Below, in pieces: positions 34,598 to 44,131 of a stretch of 64,000 bases of DNA. Under the pieces are notes generated by a model. That model saw nothing but the letters and a program-made list of their open reading frames with translations. It ran no database searches and had not been told where the DNA came from. Origin of the DNA: an uncultured Bacteroidales bacterium (GTDB taxonomy: Bacteria; Bacteroidota; Bacteroidia; Bacteroidales; F082). The stretch covers positions 30,812 to 94,811 of the forward strand of contig CAMHFN010000007.1 of assembly GCA_946184615.1 (NCBI GenBank). Reading direction: 5' to 3'. The position numbers were made by a program, and so were the translations under genes. The stretch's first letter is position 1. Each line of letters opens with the position of its first letter.

Positions 34598-35655
34598 TAA
34601 TTCGCCTTTTTAAGGAGGATCAAGTACACCGGAAAGTGGTCACTGTAACCGCCTGCCCATACGCCACCGGCAAAGGTGCGGAAGGGGAACCCGTTGTATC
34701 GTCCGCCATGTTGTTTCAAGAACTCTTTGTTATGCACCTTGGCGTTCTTGAACTGGTAGCTGCTGTAGTCGGTGGGCAGCAGGGCAGGGGTGATGATGGT
34801 CTGGTCGAGCACCCCAGGTACGTCGCGGTAATAGTTGGTGCCGATGCCGTTTTCGTGTAACTCATACATGGGGTTGAAGAAATCACCGTCTTTCATGCGC
34901 TTGCGGTCGCCGTTGGCACGGAGATACTTGGTGATGCTCTTGTTGGTGGGGTAGTCGTTGAAGTCGCCCATCATGATGACTTTGGCGTTGGGGTCGTCGG
35001 CCAGCAACGAGTCGGCAATGTGACGGCATAGGGTAGCAGCGGCCACACGACCCGGCAAGGAACGCTTCTCGCCTCCATAGCGCGAAGGCCAGTGCATCAC
35101 GATGAAGTGCATCGGCTCACCGTTGAAAAGACCCGACACCAAAAGCTGGTCGCGGGTGATGAAATCAGGCTCGTTAGGAACCACCGTGCGATACGACTTG
35201 GTGCCCGTCACCTTCAGATATTTCGGATTGTATAGCATGGCTACGTCCACACCGCGGCGGTCAGGCGAGTTGTAATGCACAATCTGGTAGTTGCGGCCCT
35301 TGATTTCCGGCTGTTGCACCAGATCCTCAAGTACATAGCGGTTCTCAATCTCCGCCACCCCCAGCACCGCCACCCCGTCAGGCGTGTAATCCAACCCGAT
35401 GGTGGAGATGGCATACGCCATGTTGTGCAGCTTGTTCATGTATTTCTCCGTGTTCCACTGGTTGACACCATCGGGCAAAAACTCTTCGTCGTTGATCAAC
35501 GGGTCGTCGATGGTGTCGAAAAGGTTCTCCAGGTTGTAGAAGCCTACGAGGCCGATGTTGTAAGCTTGTTGTTCTTGAGCGTTTACGCGGTTCATCAACA
35601 AACTGCATACAAAAAACAAGAGGGCCAAAGGGGTCGCTTTTTTCATATTTCGCAT
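34594..35655 (-). CDS. Secreted endonuclease/exonuclease/phosphatase-family protein
   Basis: A phosphodiesterase of the EEP (DNase I-like) superfamily with a signal peptide (MRNMKKATPLALLFFVCSLLMNRVNA). Motifs: VGFYNLENLFD (metal-binding Asn/Glu), EIENRYVLEDL, RRGVDVAMLYNP, MHWPSRYGGEKRS (catalytic His), MMGDFNDYP (GDFN) and GYSDHFPVYL (SDH). Full-length. The ATG at 35655 is chosen because the -7 box lies at 35670-35677, which rules out the more upstream ATG at 35697; 35646 is also possible. Divergent from the TonB receptor and DUF5689 genes, with which it recurs across Bacteroidota. Substrate (DNA, RNA, phospholipid or sugar phosphate) not known. Confidence 0.88.
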   Translation of the reverse strand: MRNMKKATPLALLFFVCSLLMNRVNAQEQQAYNIGLVGFYNLENLFDTIDDPLINDEEFLPDGVNQWNTEKYMNKLHNMAYAISTIGLDYTPDGVAVLGVAEIENRYVLEDLVQQPEIKGRNYQIVHYNSPDRRGVDVAMLYNPKYLKVTGTKSYRTVVPNEPDFITRDQLLVSGLFNGEPMHFIVMHWPSRYGGEKRSLPGRVAAATLCRHIADSLLADDPNAKVIMMGDFNDYPTNKSITKYLRANGDRKRMKDGDFFNPMYELHENGIGTNYYRDVPGVLDQTIITPALLPTDYSSYQFKNAKVHNKEFLKQHGGRYNGFPFRTFAGGVWAGGYSDHFPVYLILLKKANY

Positions 35656-35669
35656 TTTTTTTGTTACTG

Positions 35670-35677
35670 CAAAAATA
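35670..35677 (-). promoter_or_regulatory. -7 box of the EEP gene
   Basis: TATTTTTG on the minus strand, about 15 bases upstream of the preferred start at 35655. Confidence 0.55.
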
Positions 35678-35709
35678 ATAATTAATGTGAATTCCATTCG
35701 GATTTTTTT

Positions 35710-35717
35710 TATTTTTG
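35710..35717 (+). promoter_or_regulatory. -7 box of the TonB receptor/DUF5689 operon
   Basis: TATTTTTG, 30 bases before the ATG at 35747; divergent from the EEP promoter 33 bases away. Degenerate heptamers AGATAAC, AGAAGAT, AAGATAT follow at 35724-35744. Confidence 0.55.
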
Positions 35718-35746
35718 CAAATTAGATAACAGAAGATAAGATATAA

Positions 35747-38359
35747 ATGAATACCATAAAAATGAGAAAATTATTACTTTTCACCTTGGCCGTGATGCTA
35801 GTGACACGGCTCTCGGCGCAGACGGTCGACACGACGGACACCCCACTGCAGGATGTCCCGACGATTATGCTGCTCGATTCCGATTTTGACGAGTCGTCGA
35901 CCTCGGTGAACGACGCGTCCACGTTGTTGCATTCTTCGCGCGACGTGTTCAACTCCATAGCGGCGTACAACTTGGGTGCGTTACGTTATCGTGTGCGCGG
36001 AAACGACTCGAAGTATGGCGATGTGATGATCAACGGCATCTTGATGAACGACCCGGAAACGGGTCGCCCCGTGTTCTCCAACTGGGGCGGCCTTAACGAT
36101 GCCTTCCGTAACTCCGTGATCGTGGAGGGCTTGGGCCGTACCGATGCCGGCTTTGGCGGACTGGGTGGCCTTACCGCTTTTTCCACCCGCGCCTCACAGT
36201 ACCGTAAACAGGTCTCAGTGGGCTATGCCTTCTCCAACCGCTCTTACGACCATCGCCTTAACGCCTCCATAGGCACCGGCGAGATGGGGAACGGCTGGTA
36301 TCTGATGGCCATGGCCTGCGGTCGTTATGCCAGCGCGAAGGACATGAACCGCAAGGATGCCTTCTTCGAGCATCCCGAAGGCTCCACCTATGAAGCCCTG
36401 AGCTATTTCTTCTCCTTGGAGAAAAGAATCAACGACAAACACAGCCTCGACCTCACCTTCTTTGGAGCTCCTTCGCTTCGTGGCGGCTCGGCTCCCGTGG
36501 TGCAGGAGGCTTATGACCTGACAGGCTCCAACTACTATAACCCCAACTGGGGCTACCAGACCTTGCCCAATGGCAAACAAGTGATCCGTAACTCACGCGT
36601 GAGCCGTTACCACCAGCCCTTCACACAGTTGACCTGGTACTGGACCCCCAGCTCTAAGACGCAACTCACCACCTCGGCATTCTTCTTTGCCGGACCGGGC
36701 GGACAAACCGCACTCGAATGGGGTGAAGCCGCCGACCCACGTCCCGATTACTATAAGAACCTGCCCAGCTATCTGATGAATCATGCCACCAGCACCGCTG
36801 AGTACGAGGAAGCCCTCAAGAACTGGCAGGAACGCGATCCTGAAACGACTCAACTCGACTGGGACGGCCTTTATCTCGCCAATATGAACCACGGCGCCAC
36901 CGTCTATAACGCCAACGGCATCCTGGGGAACACCGTCACCGGCAACGCCTCGAAATACATCGTCGCCGAACGCCACTACGACAAGATGCAGACCGGGGCA
37001 GCCACCTATTTCAAACATGAGTTCCAACCTAACTTGATTATGGCAGGAGGTCTTGCCCTCAACGTGTCGCGTACGCATTACTATGAGAAAGTGGACGACC
37101 TTTTGGGAGGCGACTTCTACCTTGATATTAATAAATATGCCGAAAATCTGGAAACCAACGAAAGCCATGTCGACTTGAATACACCGAACCACGTGGCCAA
37201 GGTGGGCGACATCATCAATTATAACTATTACGCCAACCGCAACTATGGAAGGGCTTGGGAACAACTCGACTACCTGGTGGGCAACTGGGACCTCTACCTC
37301 GGTCACCAGATCACCTTCACCCAGATCTGGCGTGAGGGCCTGTTCGAGAACGGTGCCTTCCCAGGCAACCTCTCGTTTGGCGCCGACACCAAGCACAACT
37401 TCGTCGACCAAGCCGTCAAAGCAGGGGTCACCTACGCCATCAACGGTCGTAACCACATCGTGACCAACATGGCTTTCATCAGCCAAGCTCCACAGTCACG
37501 CGACATCTATGTGTCGCCTCGTACCCGACACACTCTCGTATCGGACAACCCAGGCAGTGAGCATATTGCTGCCATTGACCTTGGCTACCAATACCGTTCT
37601 CCTATCTTCCGCTTCCGTTTGACAGGCTATTACACCTCGTATCAGAATCTCATCTGGAACCGTAGTTTCTACTGTGAGAATGTCTATACCGGTACCTCCG
37701 AGTCGGGCAACACCTATAAGAGCGAATTTGTCAACTTCGTCATGACGGGGATTAACCAGCACAGCATCGGCATGGAGCTGGGTGCCGAATACAATGTGAC
37801 ACCGACCATCACCCTGCAAGCTGCCGCCGCCAACGGAGTCCACGCCTATACCAACAACCCGACGTTCTCGATTTACGACGACAACAACGCTGAGGCTTAC
37901 ATTGAAAGAGAGACCGCCTACCTGAGAAACTATCACGTTTCCTCAGGTCCTGAGACCGTGGCCTCGCTGGGCATCCGCTACAACGACCCCAAGAACTGGT
38001 GGGTGAGCATGAATGCCAACTACCTGGCCAATATGTATTTCGATGTCAACCCCTATAACCATACCGCTTACGGCATGGCCCATTACGCTGAAGGCGACGG
38101 ACGTATTGAAGACGTGCTGCGCCAAGACCCGCTGCATTCGACCTTCACGCTCGACTTCTTCGGGGGCTACTCACGCCGCTACAGAGGCCATTACTTCTTG
38201 CTGACCGTCAGCGTCAACAACATCCTCAACAACAAGAACGCCATCCTTTATGGCTATGACCAACTGCGCTTCAATGCCAGCGATCCCGATATGTTCCCGT
38301 CCAAATATTCTTATATGTATGGGACCAACTTCTTCATTAACTTGACGGTGAGAAAATAA
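35747..38359 (+). CDS. TonB-dependent outer-membrane receptor
   Basis: 870 residues. Signal peptide (MRKLLLFTLAVMLVTRLSA from Met6), a plug domain (about 45-150: FNSIAAYNLGALRYRVRGNDSKYGDVMINGILMNDPETGR in overlapping segments), then a 22-strand-type beta barrel rich in alternating aromatic strands, ending in MYGTNFFINLTVRK with a terminal aromatic-rich strand. Unlike SusC proteins it has no N-terminal carboxypeptidase-regulatory domain, and no clear TonB box can be read. It imports a ligand energised by TonB-ExbBD. The following DUF5689 lipoprotein is probably its surface partner, and the divergent EEP enzyme probably prepares the substrate. Confidence 0.88.
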   Translation: MNTIKMRKLLLFTLAVMLVTRLSAQTVDTTDTPLQDVPTIMLLDSDFDESSTSVNDASTLLHSSRDVFNSIAAYNLGALRYRVRGNDSKYGDVMINGILMNDPETGRPVFSNWGGLNDAFRNSVIVEGLGRTDAGFGGLGGLTAFSTRASQYRKQVSVGYAFSNRSYDHRLNASIGTGEMGNGWYLMAMACGRYASAKDMNRKDAFFEHPEGSTYEALSYFFSLEKRINDKHSLDLTFFGAPSLRGGSAPVVQEAYDLTGSNYYNPNWGYQTLPNGKQVIRNSRVSRYHQPFTQLTWYWTPSSKTQLTTSAFFFAGPGGQTALEWGEAADPRPDYYKNLPSYLMNHATSTAEYEEALKNWQERDPETTQLDWDGLYLANMNHGATVYNANGILGNTVTGNASKYIVAERHYDKMQTGAATYFKHEFQPNLIMAGGLALNVSRTHYYEKVDDLLGGDFYLDINKYAENLETNESHVDLNTPNHVAKVGDIINYNYYANRNYGRAWEQLDYLVGNWDLYLGHQITFTQIWREGLFENGAFPGNLSFGADTKHNFVDQAVKAGVTYAINGRNHIVTNMAFISQAPQSRDIYVSPRTRHTLVSDNPGSEHIAAIDLGYQYRSPIFRFRLTGYYTSYQNLIWNRSFYCENVYTGTSESGNTYKSEFVNFVMTGINQHSIGMELGAEYNVTPTITLQAAAANGVHAYTNNPTFSIYDDNNAEAYIERETAYLRNYHVSSGPETVASLGIRYNDPKNWWVSMNANYLANMYFDVNPYNHTAYGMAHYAEGDGRIEDVLRQDPLHSTFTLDFFGGYSRRYRGHYFLLTVSVNNILNNKNAILYGYDQLRFNASDPDMFPSKYSYMYGTNFFINLTVRK

Positions 38360-38385
38360 GAATTTAGAATTAAGTATTTAGAACT
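38358..38385 (+). repeat. Heptamer array between receptor and DUF5689 genes
   Basis: Units AAGAATT, TAGAATT, AAGTATT, TAGAACT, beginning inside the receptor stop codon. Confidence 0.7.
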
Positions 38386-38392
38386 ATATATT

Positions 38393-41300
38393 ATGAAAAA
38401 GTTATTCAGAACCAGTTTTATTCTTCTTGCCCTATTGGGTGTGATGTTCACCTCGTGCAAGAAAGAGTATGAGATCCCCCCGATTCCGGTGTTGCCGGTA
38501 GGCGATGTCTACACCATCGGTGACCTGCTGGCCATGCCTGCCAACACGACCTTCGACACGGCGTCGGTTTACGGCATCGTCACTGCTGATGAGCAGTCAG
38601 GCAACCTTTACAAGAACATCTTCATCCAGGACCGCAGAACGGGCAAGGCCATCGAGTTGATGATGAACACCTCTTCTGCCGCTCGTGTGGGTGACTCGGT
38701 GCGTGTGTTCCTTGACAAGAATATTATGGTCAACAACTACCACAATCTCCCGCAACTGGTGGGCAAAGACGGCAAGGGCTTTAATCCTGACGGCCATCTG
38801 ATCATCTATCCCTACAACAAGCCCATCGACCCGGTGACGGTGACCATCGCCGACATCAAGACGGGGAACTACACCGCTGGCCTCGTGAGACTTGAGAATG
38901 TGGAGTTTAACGATCAGGGCTCTCCCTTCTGCAACGTGGGCGAAAATACCAACCGCACGTTGAAGGATGCCACTGGCGAGCTGTTGGTGCGTACCAGCAA
39001 CTATGCCAACTTCGCCTACGACCTCATCCCCGCTGGCAAAGGTAGCCTCGTGGCCATTGCCTCAGTGTATAACAGCGACTGGCAGCTGTTGATCCGTTCG
39101 AAAAACGAGTTGCAGTTCGAAGGCGGCGAGCCTACGCCTCCGGCACCTCCTGGAGAAGTGCAACACCTGCCGTACACCCAGAGCTTCTCCTCCGACTTTG
39201 GCACGTACATGACCTATGACGTGCTGGGTAGCGAAGGCTGGGTCATCGACTACAGCACCGCCAAGATGACGGGATACGTCAACAGCGTTTATAATGCCAA
39301 TGAGGACTGGCTGATCTCCTCACCAGTCGACCTCAGCGGTATCAACGCGGCCACCGTCACCATGAGCTATATCGGCCGTTACTTCACCAACATCAACGAA
39401 GAAATCACCTTATGGGCCTCCACTGACTACACCTACGGCAACGACCCGACGAGCGCCAACTGGGTCCAACTGCCAGCTCGCCTTACCGAAGTAAGCAACT
39501 GGACCGACTTCTTGACGGCCGAGATTGCCTTGGCGGGAACCAATGGCGAAACCTTGGTGGGCCAAACCGCTACCATCGCCGTGAAGTACACCTCCACCGC
39601 CCAGAAAGCGGGCACCATGGAGATCCAAAGCATCACCATCGCTGAGGCAGGCTCCACACCGACACCTCCTCCGGGACCTGGCGGCGATGTGCAGTCCCTG
39701 CCTTACTACCAGTCGTTCGAGACCGAGTTCGGCTCCTATACGACATACGATGTGATGGGTGCCCAGTCGTGGATGATCGACTTCAAGACCGCCAAGATGA
39801 CGGGTTATGACGGCGGTGCTTACTACGCCAACGAAGACTGGCTCATCTCTTCGCCCGTCGCGCTCACCGGTGTCAACGGTGCCAAGATGACCATGGAATA
39901 TATTGGCCGTTACTTCACCAACATCAACAATGAGATCACCGTGTGGGCCTCCACCGACTATGTCTTTGGCAGCAACCCCACTTCGGCCACATGGAGACCC
40001 GTGTCCGCCTCGTTGTCGGAAGGTACCAACTGGACCGACTTCCTGACGGCCGAGATCTCACTCAACGAGTATCTCGGACAAACGGTTTCCTTTGCCGTGA
40101 AATACACCTCCACCGATAGCAAAGCGGGTACCATGGAGATCAAGAGCATCACCATCCAAGAGGGTAATGGCGGCACGCCTGTGCCACCTCCTCCGGGACC
40201 TGGCGGCGATGTGCAGAGTCTGCCTTACAGCCAGTCGTTCGAAACCGAGTTCGGCTCCTACACAACCTACGATATTAATGGTCCACAGTCCTGGATGATC
40301 GACTTCCAGACCGCGAAGATGACGGGCTATGTCAGTGGCGAAAACTACGCCAACGAAGACTGGCTCATTTCTTCACCTGTCGCCATCACGGGGGTCAACG
40401 ACGCCAAGATGACCATGGTGTATATCGGCCGCTACTTCACCAGCATCAACGACGAGGTCACCGTGTGGGCCTCCACCGATTATACCTACGGCAATAACCC
40501 CACATCGGCATCGTGGAGACAAGTGTCTTCCTCTTTGAGCGAAGCCAGCAACTGGACCAACTTCCTGACGGCTGAGATCTCACTGTCCGATTACGTTGGC
40601 CAGACCGCTACGTTCGCCGTGAAATACACCTCTACGGCCAACAAAGCAGGAACCTTGGAAATCAAGAGCATCACCATCCAGGAAGGCAATGGCGGAACAC
40701 CTACACCTCCTCCTGGACCGGGCACAGGCAACGGCACACAAGACAATCCTTATGATGTCGCCTCAGGTATTTCGTTGCAGAGTGAGGAACCCATCGCCTG
40801 GGTGCAAGGCTATATCGTCGGCTCTGTGAAAGATGGTAACACTTCCGTGAGTTCCAACGACCAAATCCATTGGTCCGCCCCCTTCGACCTTGTCACCAAC
40901 GTGCTCATTGCTGACGATCCCAACTGCCACGAAATCAGCCAGTGCATCATCGTCAACCTGCCAGCGGGCAAACCGCTCCGTACCGAGGTGAACCTGGTGG
41001 ATCATCCGGAGAACTTAGGAAAGACCTTGGCCGTCCTCGGAAAGCTGCGCAAGTATTTCGGCCAGGCGGGTCTGCGCGAGAGCAATGGCACCGAAAGTGA
41101 CTTCATTCTCGACGGCAGCACCCCAGGACCTGGTCCCACACCACCACCTACTCCAGGTGAAGTGCAACAACTGCCTTACATCCAATCGTTTGCCACGGAA
41201 TTCGGCTCCTATACACCTTACGATATCAGTGGCCCCCAGAGCTGGATCATCGACTACAGCACGGCCAAGATGACGGGCTACGAGAACAGTAGCTACGCTG

Positions 41301-41644
41301 CCAACGAGGACTGGCTTGTCTCTTCGCCGTTCGACCTCCCTGTGACCCATGTTCCTTCCATGAGGGTGGAATATATTGGCCGTTACTTCACCGACATCAA
41401 TGAGGAGGTTACCTTCTGGATCTCGCCCGACTATGTCTATGGCAACAACCCGTCGTCAGCGACGTGGATTCAATTGCCCTCTGAGTTGGTCGAAAGCAGC
41501 AACTGGAACGACTTCAAGACGGCTGTGATCGATATGAGCGTCACGGGACAGTTCATGCAAGGCCCGGTCACCATCGCCGTGAAATACACCTCTACTGACC
41601 AAGCCGCCGGTACGATCGAAATCAAGTCAATCGCTATTGAATAA
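38393..41644 (+). CDS. DUF5689/DUF6359 lipoprotein with four jelly-roll repeats
   Basis: A 1083-residue lipoprotein (Cys22 in FTSCKKEYE), probably surface-exposed. In order: DUF5689 (about 35-245), an OB-fold-like region (VYGIVTADEQSGNLYKNIFI, then ELLVRTSNYANFAY); jelly-roll repeats 1-3 (about 255-419, 429-590, 603-764), each opening LPYxQSFxxxFGxYxxYD and closing KYTSTxxKAGTxEI; a DUF6359 OB-like domain (about 779-905, YIVGSVKDG, IIVNLPAG, LGKLRKYFGQAGL); and repeat 4 (about 921-1083). Repeats are joined by Pro/Gly linkers (TPPPGPG). Repeats 2 and 3 are most alike. It has no T9SS tail. Together with the TonB receptor and EEP nuclease it suggests capture of a phosphodiester-containing polymer; ligand unknown. 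Confidence 0.86.
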   Translation: MKKLFRTSFILLALLGVMFTSCKKEYEIPPIPVLPVGDVYTIGDLLAMPANTTFDTASVYGIVTADEQSGNLYKNIFIQDRRTGKAIELMMNTSSAARVGDSVRVFLDKNIMVNNYHNLPQLVGKDGKGFNPDGHLIIYPYNKPIDPVTVTIADIKTGNYTAGLVRLENVEFNDQGSPFCNVGENTNRTLKDATGELLVRTSNYANFAYDLIPAGKGSLVAIASVYNSDWQLLIRSKNELQFEGGEPTPPAPPGEVQHLPYTQSFSSDFGTYMTYDVLGSEGWVIDYSTAKMTGYVNSVYNANEDWLISSPVDLSGINAATVTMSYIGRYFTNINEEITLWASTDYTYGNDPTSANWVQLPARLTEVSNWTDFLTAEIALAGTNGETLVGQTATIAVKYTSTAQKAGTMEIQSITIAEAGSTPTPPPGPGGDVQSLPYYQSFETEFGSYTTYDVMGAQSWMIDFKTAKMTGYDGGAYYANEDWLISSPVALTGVNGAKMTMEYIGRYFTNINNEITVWASTDYVFGSNPTSATWRPVSASLSEGTNWTDFLTAEISLNEYLGQTVSFAVKYTSTDSKAGTMEIKSITIQEGNGGTPVPPPPGPGGDVQSLPYSQSFETEFGSYTTYDINGPQSWMIDFQTAKMTGYVSGENYANEDWLISSPVAITGVNDAKMTMVYIGRYFTSINDEVTVWASTDYTYGNNPTSASWRQVSSSLSEASNWTNFLTAEISLSDYVGQTATFAVKYTSTANKAGTLEIKSITIQEGNGGTPTPPPGPGTGNGTQDNPYDVASGISLQSEEPIAWVQGYIVGSVKDGNTSVSSNDQIHWSAPFDLVTNVLIADDPNCHEISQCIIVNLPAGKPLRTEVNLVDHPENLGKTLAVLGKLRKYFGQAGLRESNGTESDFILDGSTPGPGPTPPPTPGEVQQLPYIQSFATEFGSYTPYDISGPQSWIIDYSTAKMTGYENSSYAANEDWLVSSPFDLPVTHVPSMRVEYIGRYFTDINEEVTFWISPDYVYGNNPSSATWIQLPSELVESSNWNDFKTAVIDMSVTGQFMQGPVTIAVKYTSTDQAAGTIEIKSIAIE
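39680..40682 (+). repeat. Tandem coding repeats in the DUF5689 lipoprotein gene
   Basis: Modules 2 (about 39680-40161) and 3 (about 40202-40682) are direct repeats of about 480 bp, each opened by the same Pro/Gly-linker DNA (CCTGGCGGCGATGTGCAG). More diverged modules lie at about 39155-39648 and 41157-41641. Confidence 0.75.
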
Positions 41645-41653
41645 CCCTATATC

Positions 41654-42394
41654 ATGTCAGAGAACTTAGTCATCATACCGACCTACAAGGAGAAGGAGAA
41701 TATCGAGAAGATTATCCGATATGTCTTCAACCTTCCCATGGATTTCGATATCCTCATCATCGACGACAACAGTCCCGATGGTACCGCGGCTATTGTGAAG
41801 GGCTTGATGGGTGAGTTCTCTGACCGGTTGTTTATCCTCGAACGTCCTGGCAAGTTGGGCCTGGGCACCGCCTATATCACAGGATTCAAATGGGCTTTGG
41901 AACGCGACTACCAGTATGTGTTCGAGATGGATGCCGACTTCTCACACAACCCTGACGACTTGGCACGCTTACATGATGCCTGTGTCGATGGGGCTGACCT
42001 CTCCGTGGGCTCTCGTTACAAGACCGGGGTCAACGTGGTGAACTGGCCCATGGGTCGGGTGCTGATGTCGTATTACGCCTCGGCCTACGTGCGCTTCATC
42101 ACCCGCATGAAAGTGCGCGACACGACGGCTGGTTTTGTATGCTACACCCGCAAGGTGTTGGAAACCATCGACTTCGATAAAGTCAAATTCGTGGGCTATG
42201 CCTTCCAAATCGAGATGAAATACACCGCTTGGAAACTCGGATTCAAGATCGAGGAAGTCCCGATTATCTTTACCGACCGCCGTGAAGGCCAGTCGAAAAT
42301 GAGCAAAGGAATCTTCCGTGAAGCCGTGTTTGGAGTGATTAATTTACGCTGGAGAGGCATGACCGGAAAGATAAAACCGAGGAGAGTAGAATGA
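41654..42394 (+). CDS. Polyprenol monophosphomannose synthase-like GT2
   Basis: A 246-residue GT-A glycosyltransferase related to dolichol-phosphate-mannose synthase (Dpm1). It would transfer a hexose, probably mannose from GDP-mannose, to polyprenyl phosphate on the cytoplasmic face. Motifs: LVIIPTYKEKENI, IIDDNSPDGTAAIV, EMDADFSHNPDDL (metal-binding DAD), GSRYKTG and IIFTDRREGQSKMSKG. No membrane helices, as in the soluble DPM1 class. Its end overlaps the pyrC start by four bases (ATGA). Lipid-linked mannose would feed protein or surface glycosylation; manA at 55930 supplies the mannose pool. Confidence 0.9.
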   Translation: MSENLVIIPTYKEKENIEKIIRYVFNLPMDFDILIIDDNSPDGTAAIVKGLMGEFSDRLFILERPGKLGLGTAYITGFKWALERDYQYVFEMDADFSHNPDDLARLHDACVDGADLSVGSRYKTGVNVVNWPMGRVLMSYYASAYVRFITRMKVRDTTAGFVCYTRKVLETIDFDKVKFVGYAFQIEMKYTAWKLGFKIEEVPIIFTDRREGQSKMSKGIFREAVFGVINLRWRGMTGKIKPRRVE

Positions 42395-43743
42395 ATTACT
42401 ACATAAAAAATACGCAAATTGTCAACGAAGGACATACTATTTTCGCAGATGTTTGCGTTATAGAAGGGATGATTGCTAAAATCATCTATGAAAACCATCA
42501 CTCACTTCCGGGAAACTTCGAGGTTATCGATGCTACCGGAAAAGTTCTCATTCCTGGCCTCATTGATGAGCATGTGCACTTCCGTGAGCCTGGGATGGAG
42601 CGGAAAGCCGATCTTTTTTTTGAGAGTCACGCTGCCGTTGCAGGCGGCGTGACCTCTTTTTTTGACATGCCCAACACCGTGCCGCAAACCACGACACAGG
42701 AACTCTTGCAGCAGAAGTTCGACCTTGCCGCTGAAAAATCACTGGCCAACTATTCCTTCTATCTAGGGGCCACCAACGACAACCTTGATGAAGTTATCAA
42801 AACCGATCCCAAACGGGTATGCGGCATCAAACTGTTCATGGGCTCCAGCACGGGTAACATGTTGGTGGACCAAAATGAAACCTTGGTGCGCCTGTTTAAA
42901 GAGTCGCCTTGCCTCATCGCCGCGCATTGCGAGGATGAAACCACCATTCATGCCAACACGGTGCGCTGCAAGGATCTTGTAGCCAAAGGCGAAGTGATTG
43001 CCGATGCGAGTATTCATCCCTTTGTCCGTACCATGGAGGCTTGCTATCGCTCCTCGTCAAAAGCCGTCGACATGGCGGAGAAGTTTGGTGCCCGTCTTCA
43101 TGTGTTGCATGTGTCTACCCAAAAGGAGCTGTCGTTGTTTAGGAAGGATATTCCATTGAAAGACAAAAAGATAACTGCTGAAACTTGCCCGCATTACCTC
43201 TGGTTTGATGAGCATGACTATGAAAGACTGGGTTTTGCCATCAAATGCAACCCCGCCATCAAATCGCATCGCGACAGGGAAGCCTTGCTCCATGCCTTGC
43301 GTGATGGTACGATTGATACCATTGGCACAGACCATGCGCCGCATCTTAAGGAAGAGAAGTTCACGGGCGATTATTTTACTTCCAAGTCAGGGTTCCCGTC
43401 CATCCAACATTCCCTGGAGGTGATGGTGGAACTGGTGCGTCAGGGCTGGATCGACCTTCCACAACTGGTGCAGCTGATGTGCCATAACCCGGCCACCCTT
43501 TATCGTGTCGACCGCCGTGGTTTTATCCGTGAAGGCTATCACGCCGACCTCGTCTTGCTGGATTTGAACTCCAATGAGGTGATTTCTGATGAAAAAGAAT
43601 ATGCTAAATGTGGCTGGACACCTTATAACGGACTCTCAACCCACGCACGGGTGACACATACCTTTGTCAATGGCAACTTGGTCTACGAAAACGGGGTGTT
43701 CCACGATGAATATCGGGGGGAGCGAGTTTTATTTGAGGAGTGA
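42391..43743 (+). CDS. pyrC: Dihydroorotase
   Basis: Zinc amidohydrolase that cyclises N-carbamoyl-aspartate to dihydroorotate in pyrimidine synthesis. 450 residues of the long class used by Bacteroidota. Active site: HVHFREPG (His61, His63), KLFMGSSTGN (the lysine likely carbamylated), HCEDE, HVLHVSTQKE and GTDHAPHL (catalytic Asp). Translationally coupled to the upstream GT2 and followed four bases later by an S4-domain gene. Confidence 0.95.
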   Translation: MNYYIKNTQIVNEGHTIFADVCVIEGMIAKIIYENHHSLPGNFEVIDATGKVLIPGLIDEHVHFREPGMERKADLFFESHAAVAGGVTSFFDMPNTVPQTTTQELLQQKFDLAAEKSLANYSFYLGATNDNLDEVIKTDPKRVCGIKLFMGSSTGNMLVDQNETLVRLFKESPCLIAAHCEDETTIHANTVRCKDLVAKGEVIADASIHPFVRTMEACYRSSSKAVDMAEKFGARLHVLHVSTQKELSLFRKDIPLKDKKITAETCPHYLWFDEHDYERLGFAIKCNPAIKSHRDREALLHALRDGTIDTIGTDHAPHLKEEKFTGDYFTSKSGFPSIQHSLEVMVELVRQGWIDLPQLVQLMCHNPATLYRVDRRGFIREGYHADLVLLDLNSNEVISDEKEYAKCGWTPYNGLSTHARVTHTFVNGNLVYENGVFHDEYRGERVLFEE

Positions 43744-43747
43744 TGAT

Positions 43748-44131
43748 ATGGAGAGTCAGGGAGTTAGAATAGATAAATGGCTATGGGCGGCGCGTCTTTT
43801 CAAGACTCGGGCCATCGCTACGGATGCCATCAAAGGGGGTAAGGTGAAGATGAACGACACTCCGGTGAAGCCATCACGGGAAGTGAAAGAAGGGGACATC
43901 ATCCAGGTGCAGATTGAACAGCTGCACAAAGTGGTTCAGGTGAAGTCGCTGATCCATAACCGTGTGCCGGCCAAGATGGTGCCTGAGGTCTACACGGATC
44001 TCACGCCACCGGAAGAGTATGAGCGTATTGAATTCATGCACGCCTACAAGGGCGAATGGCGTGACCGTGGAGCAGGTCGTCCCACCAAGAAAGAACGCCG
44101 TATGATGGAGAAGATGAAAGACGAGTTTTAG
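43748..44131 (+). CDS. S4-domain RNA-binding protein (Hsp15-like)
   Basis: 127 residues. The S4 fold is at the N-terminus: RIDKWLWAARLFKTRAIATDAIKGGKVKMND, read in overlapping segments, followed by VKPSREVKEGDII. This matches the Hsp15 group, which binds 50S subunits carrying stalled peptidyl-tRNA. The basic C-terminus (AGRPTKKERRMMEKMKDEF) is usual. The ATG at 43748 is chosen: the frame opens earlier at 43664, but that section belongs to pyrC in another frame. It converges on the MORN lipoprotein gene with a four-base overlap. Confidence 0.9.
   Translation: MESQGVRIDKWLWAARLFKTRAIATDAIKGGKVKMNDTPVKPSREVKEGDIIQVQIEQLHKVVQVKSLIHNRVPAKMVPEVYTDLTPPEEYERIEFMHAYKGEWRDRGAGRPTKKERRMMEKMKDEF

Noticed and set aside
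39155..41641. Regular repeats considered as a CRISPR array
   Set aside because: Units are about 480 bp, in frame and coding; no short repeat-spacer structure anywhere in the window.
43664..43747. 28-codon extension of the S4 protein
   Set aside because: Overlaps pyrC in another frame; S4 homology begins right after the ATG at 43748.
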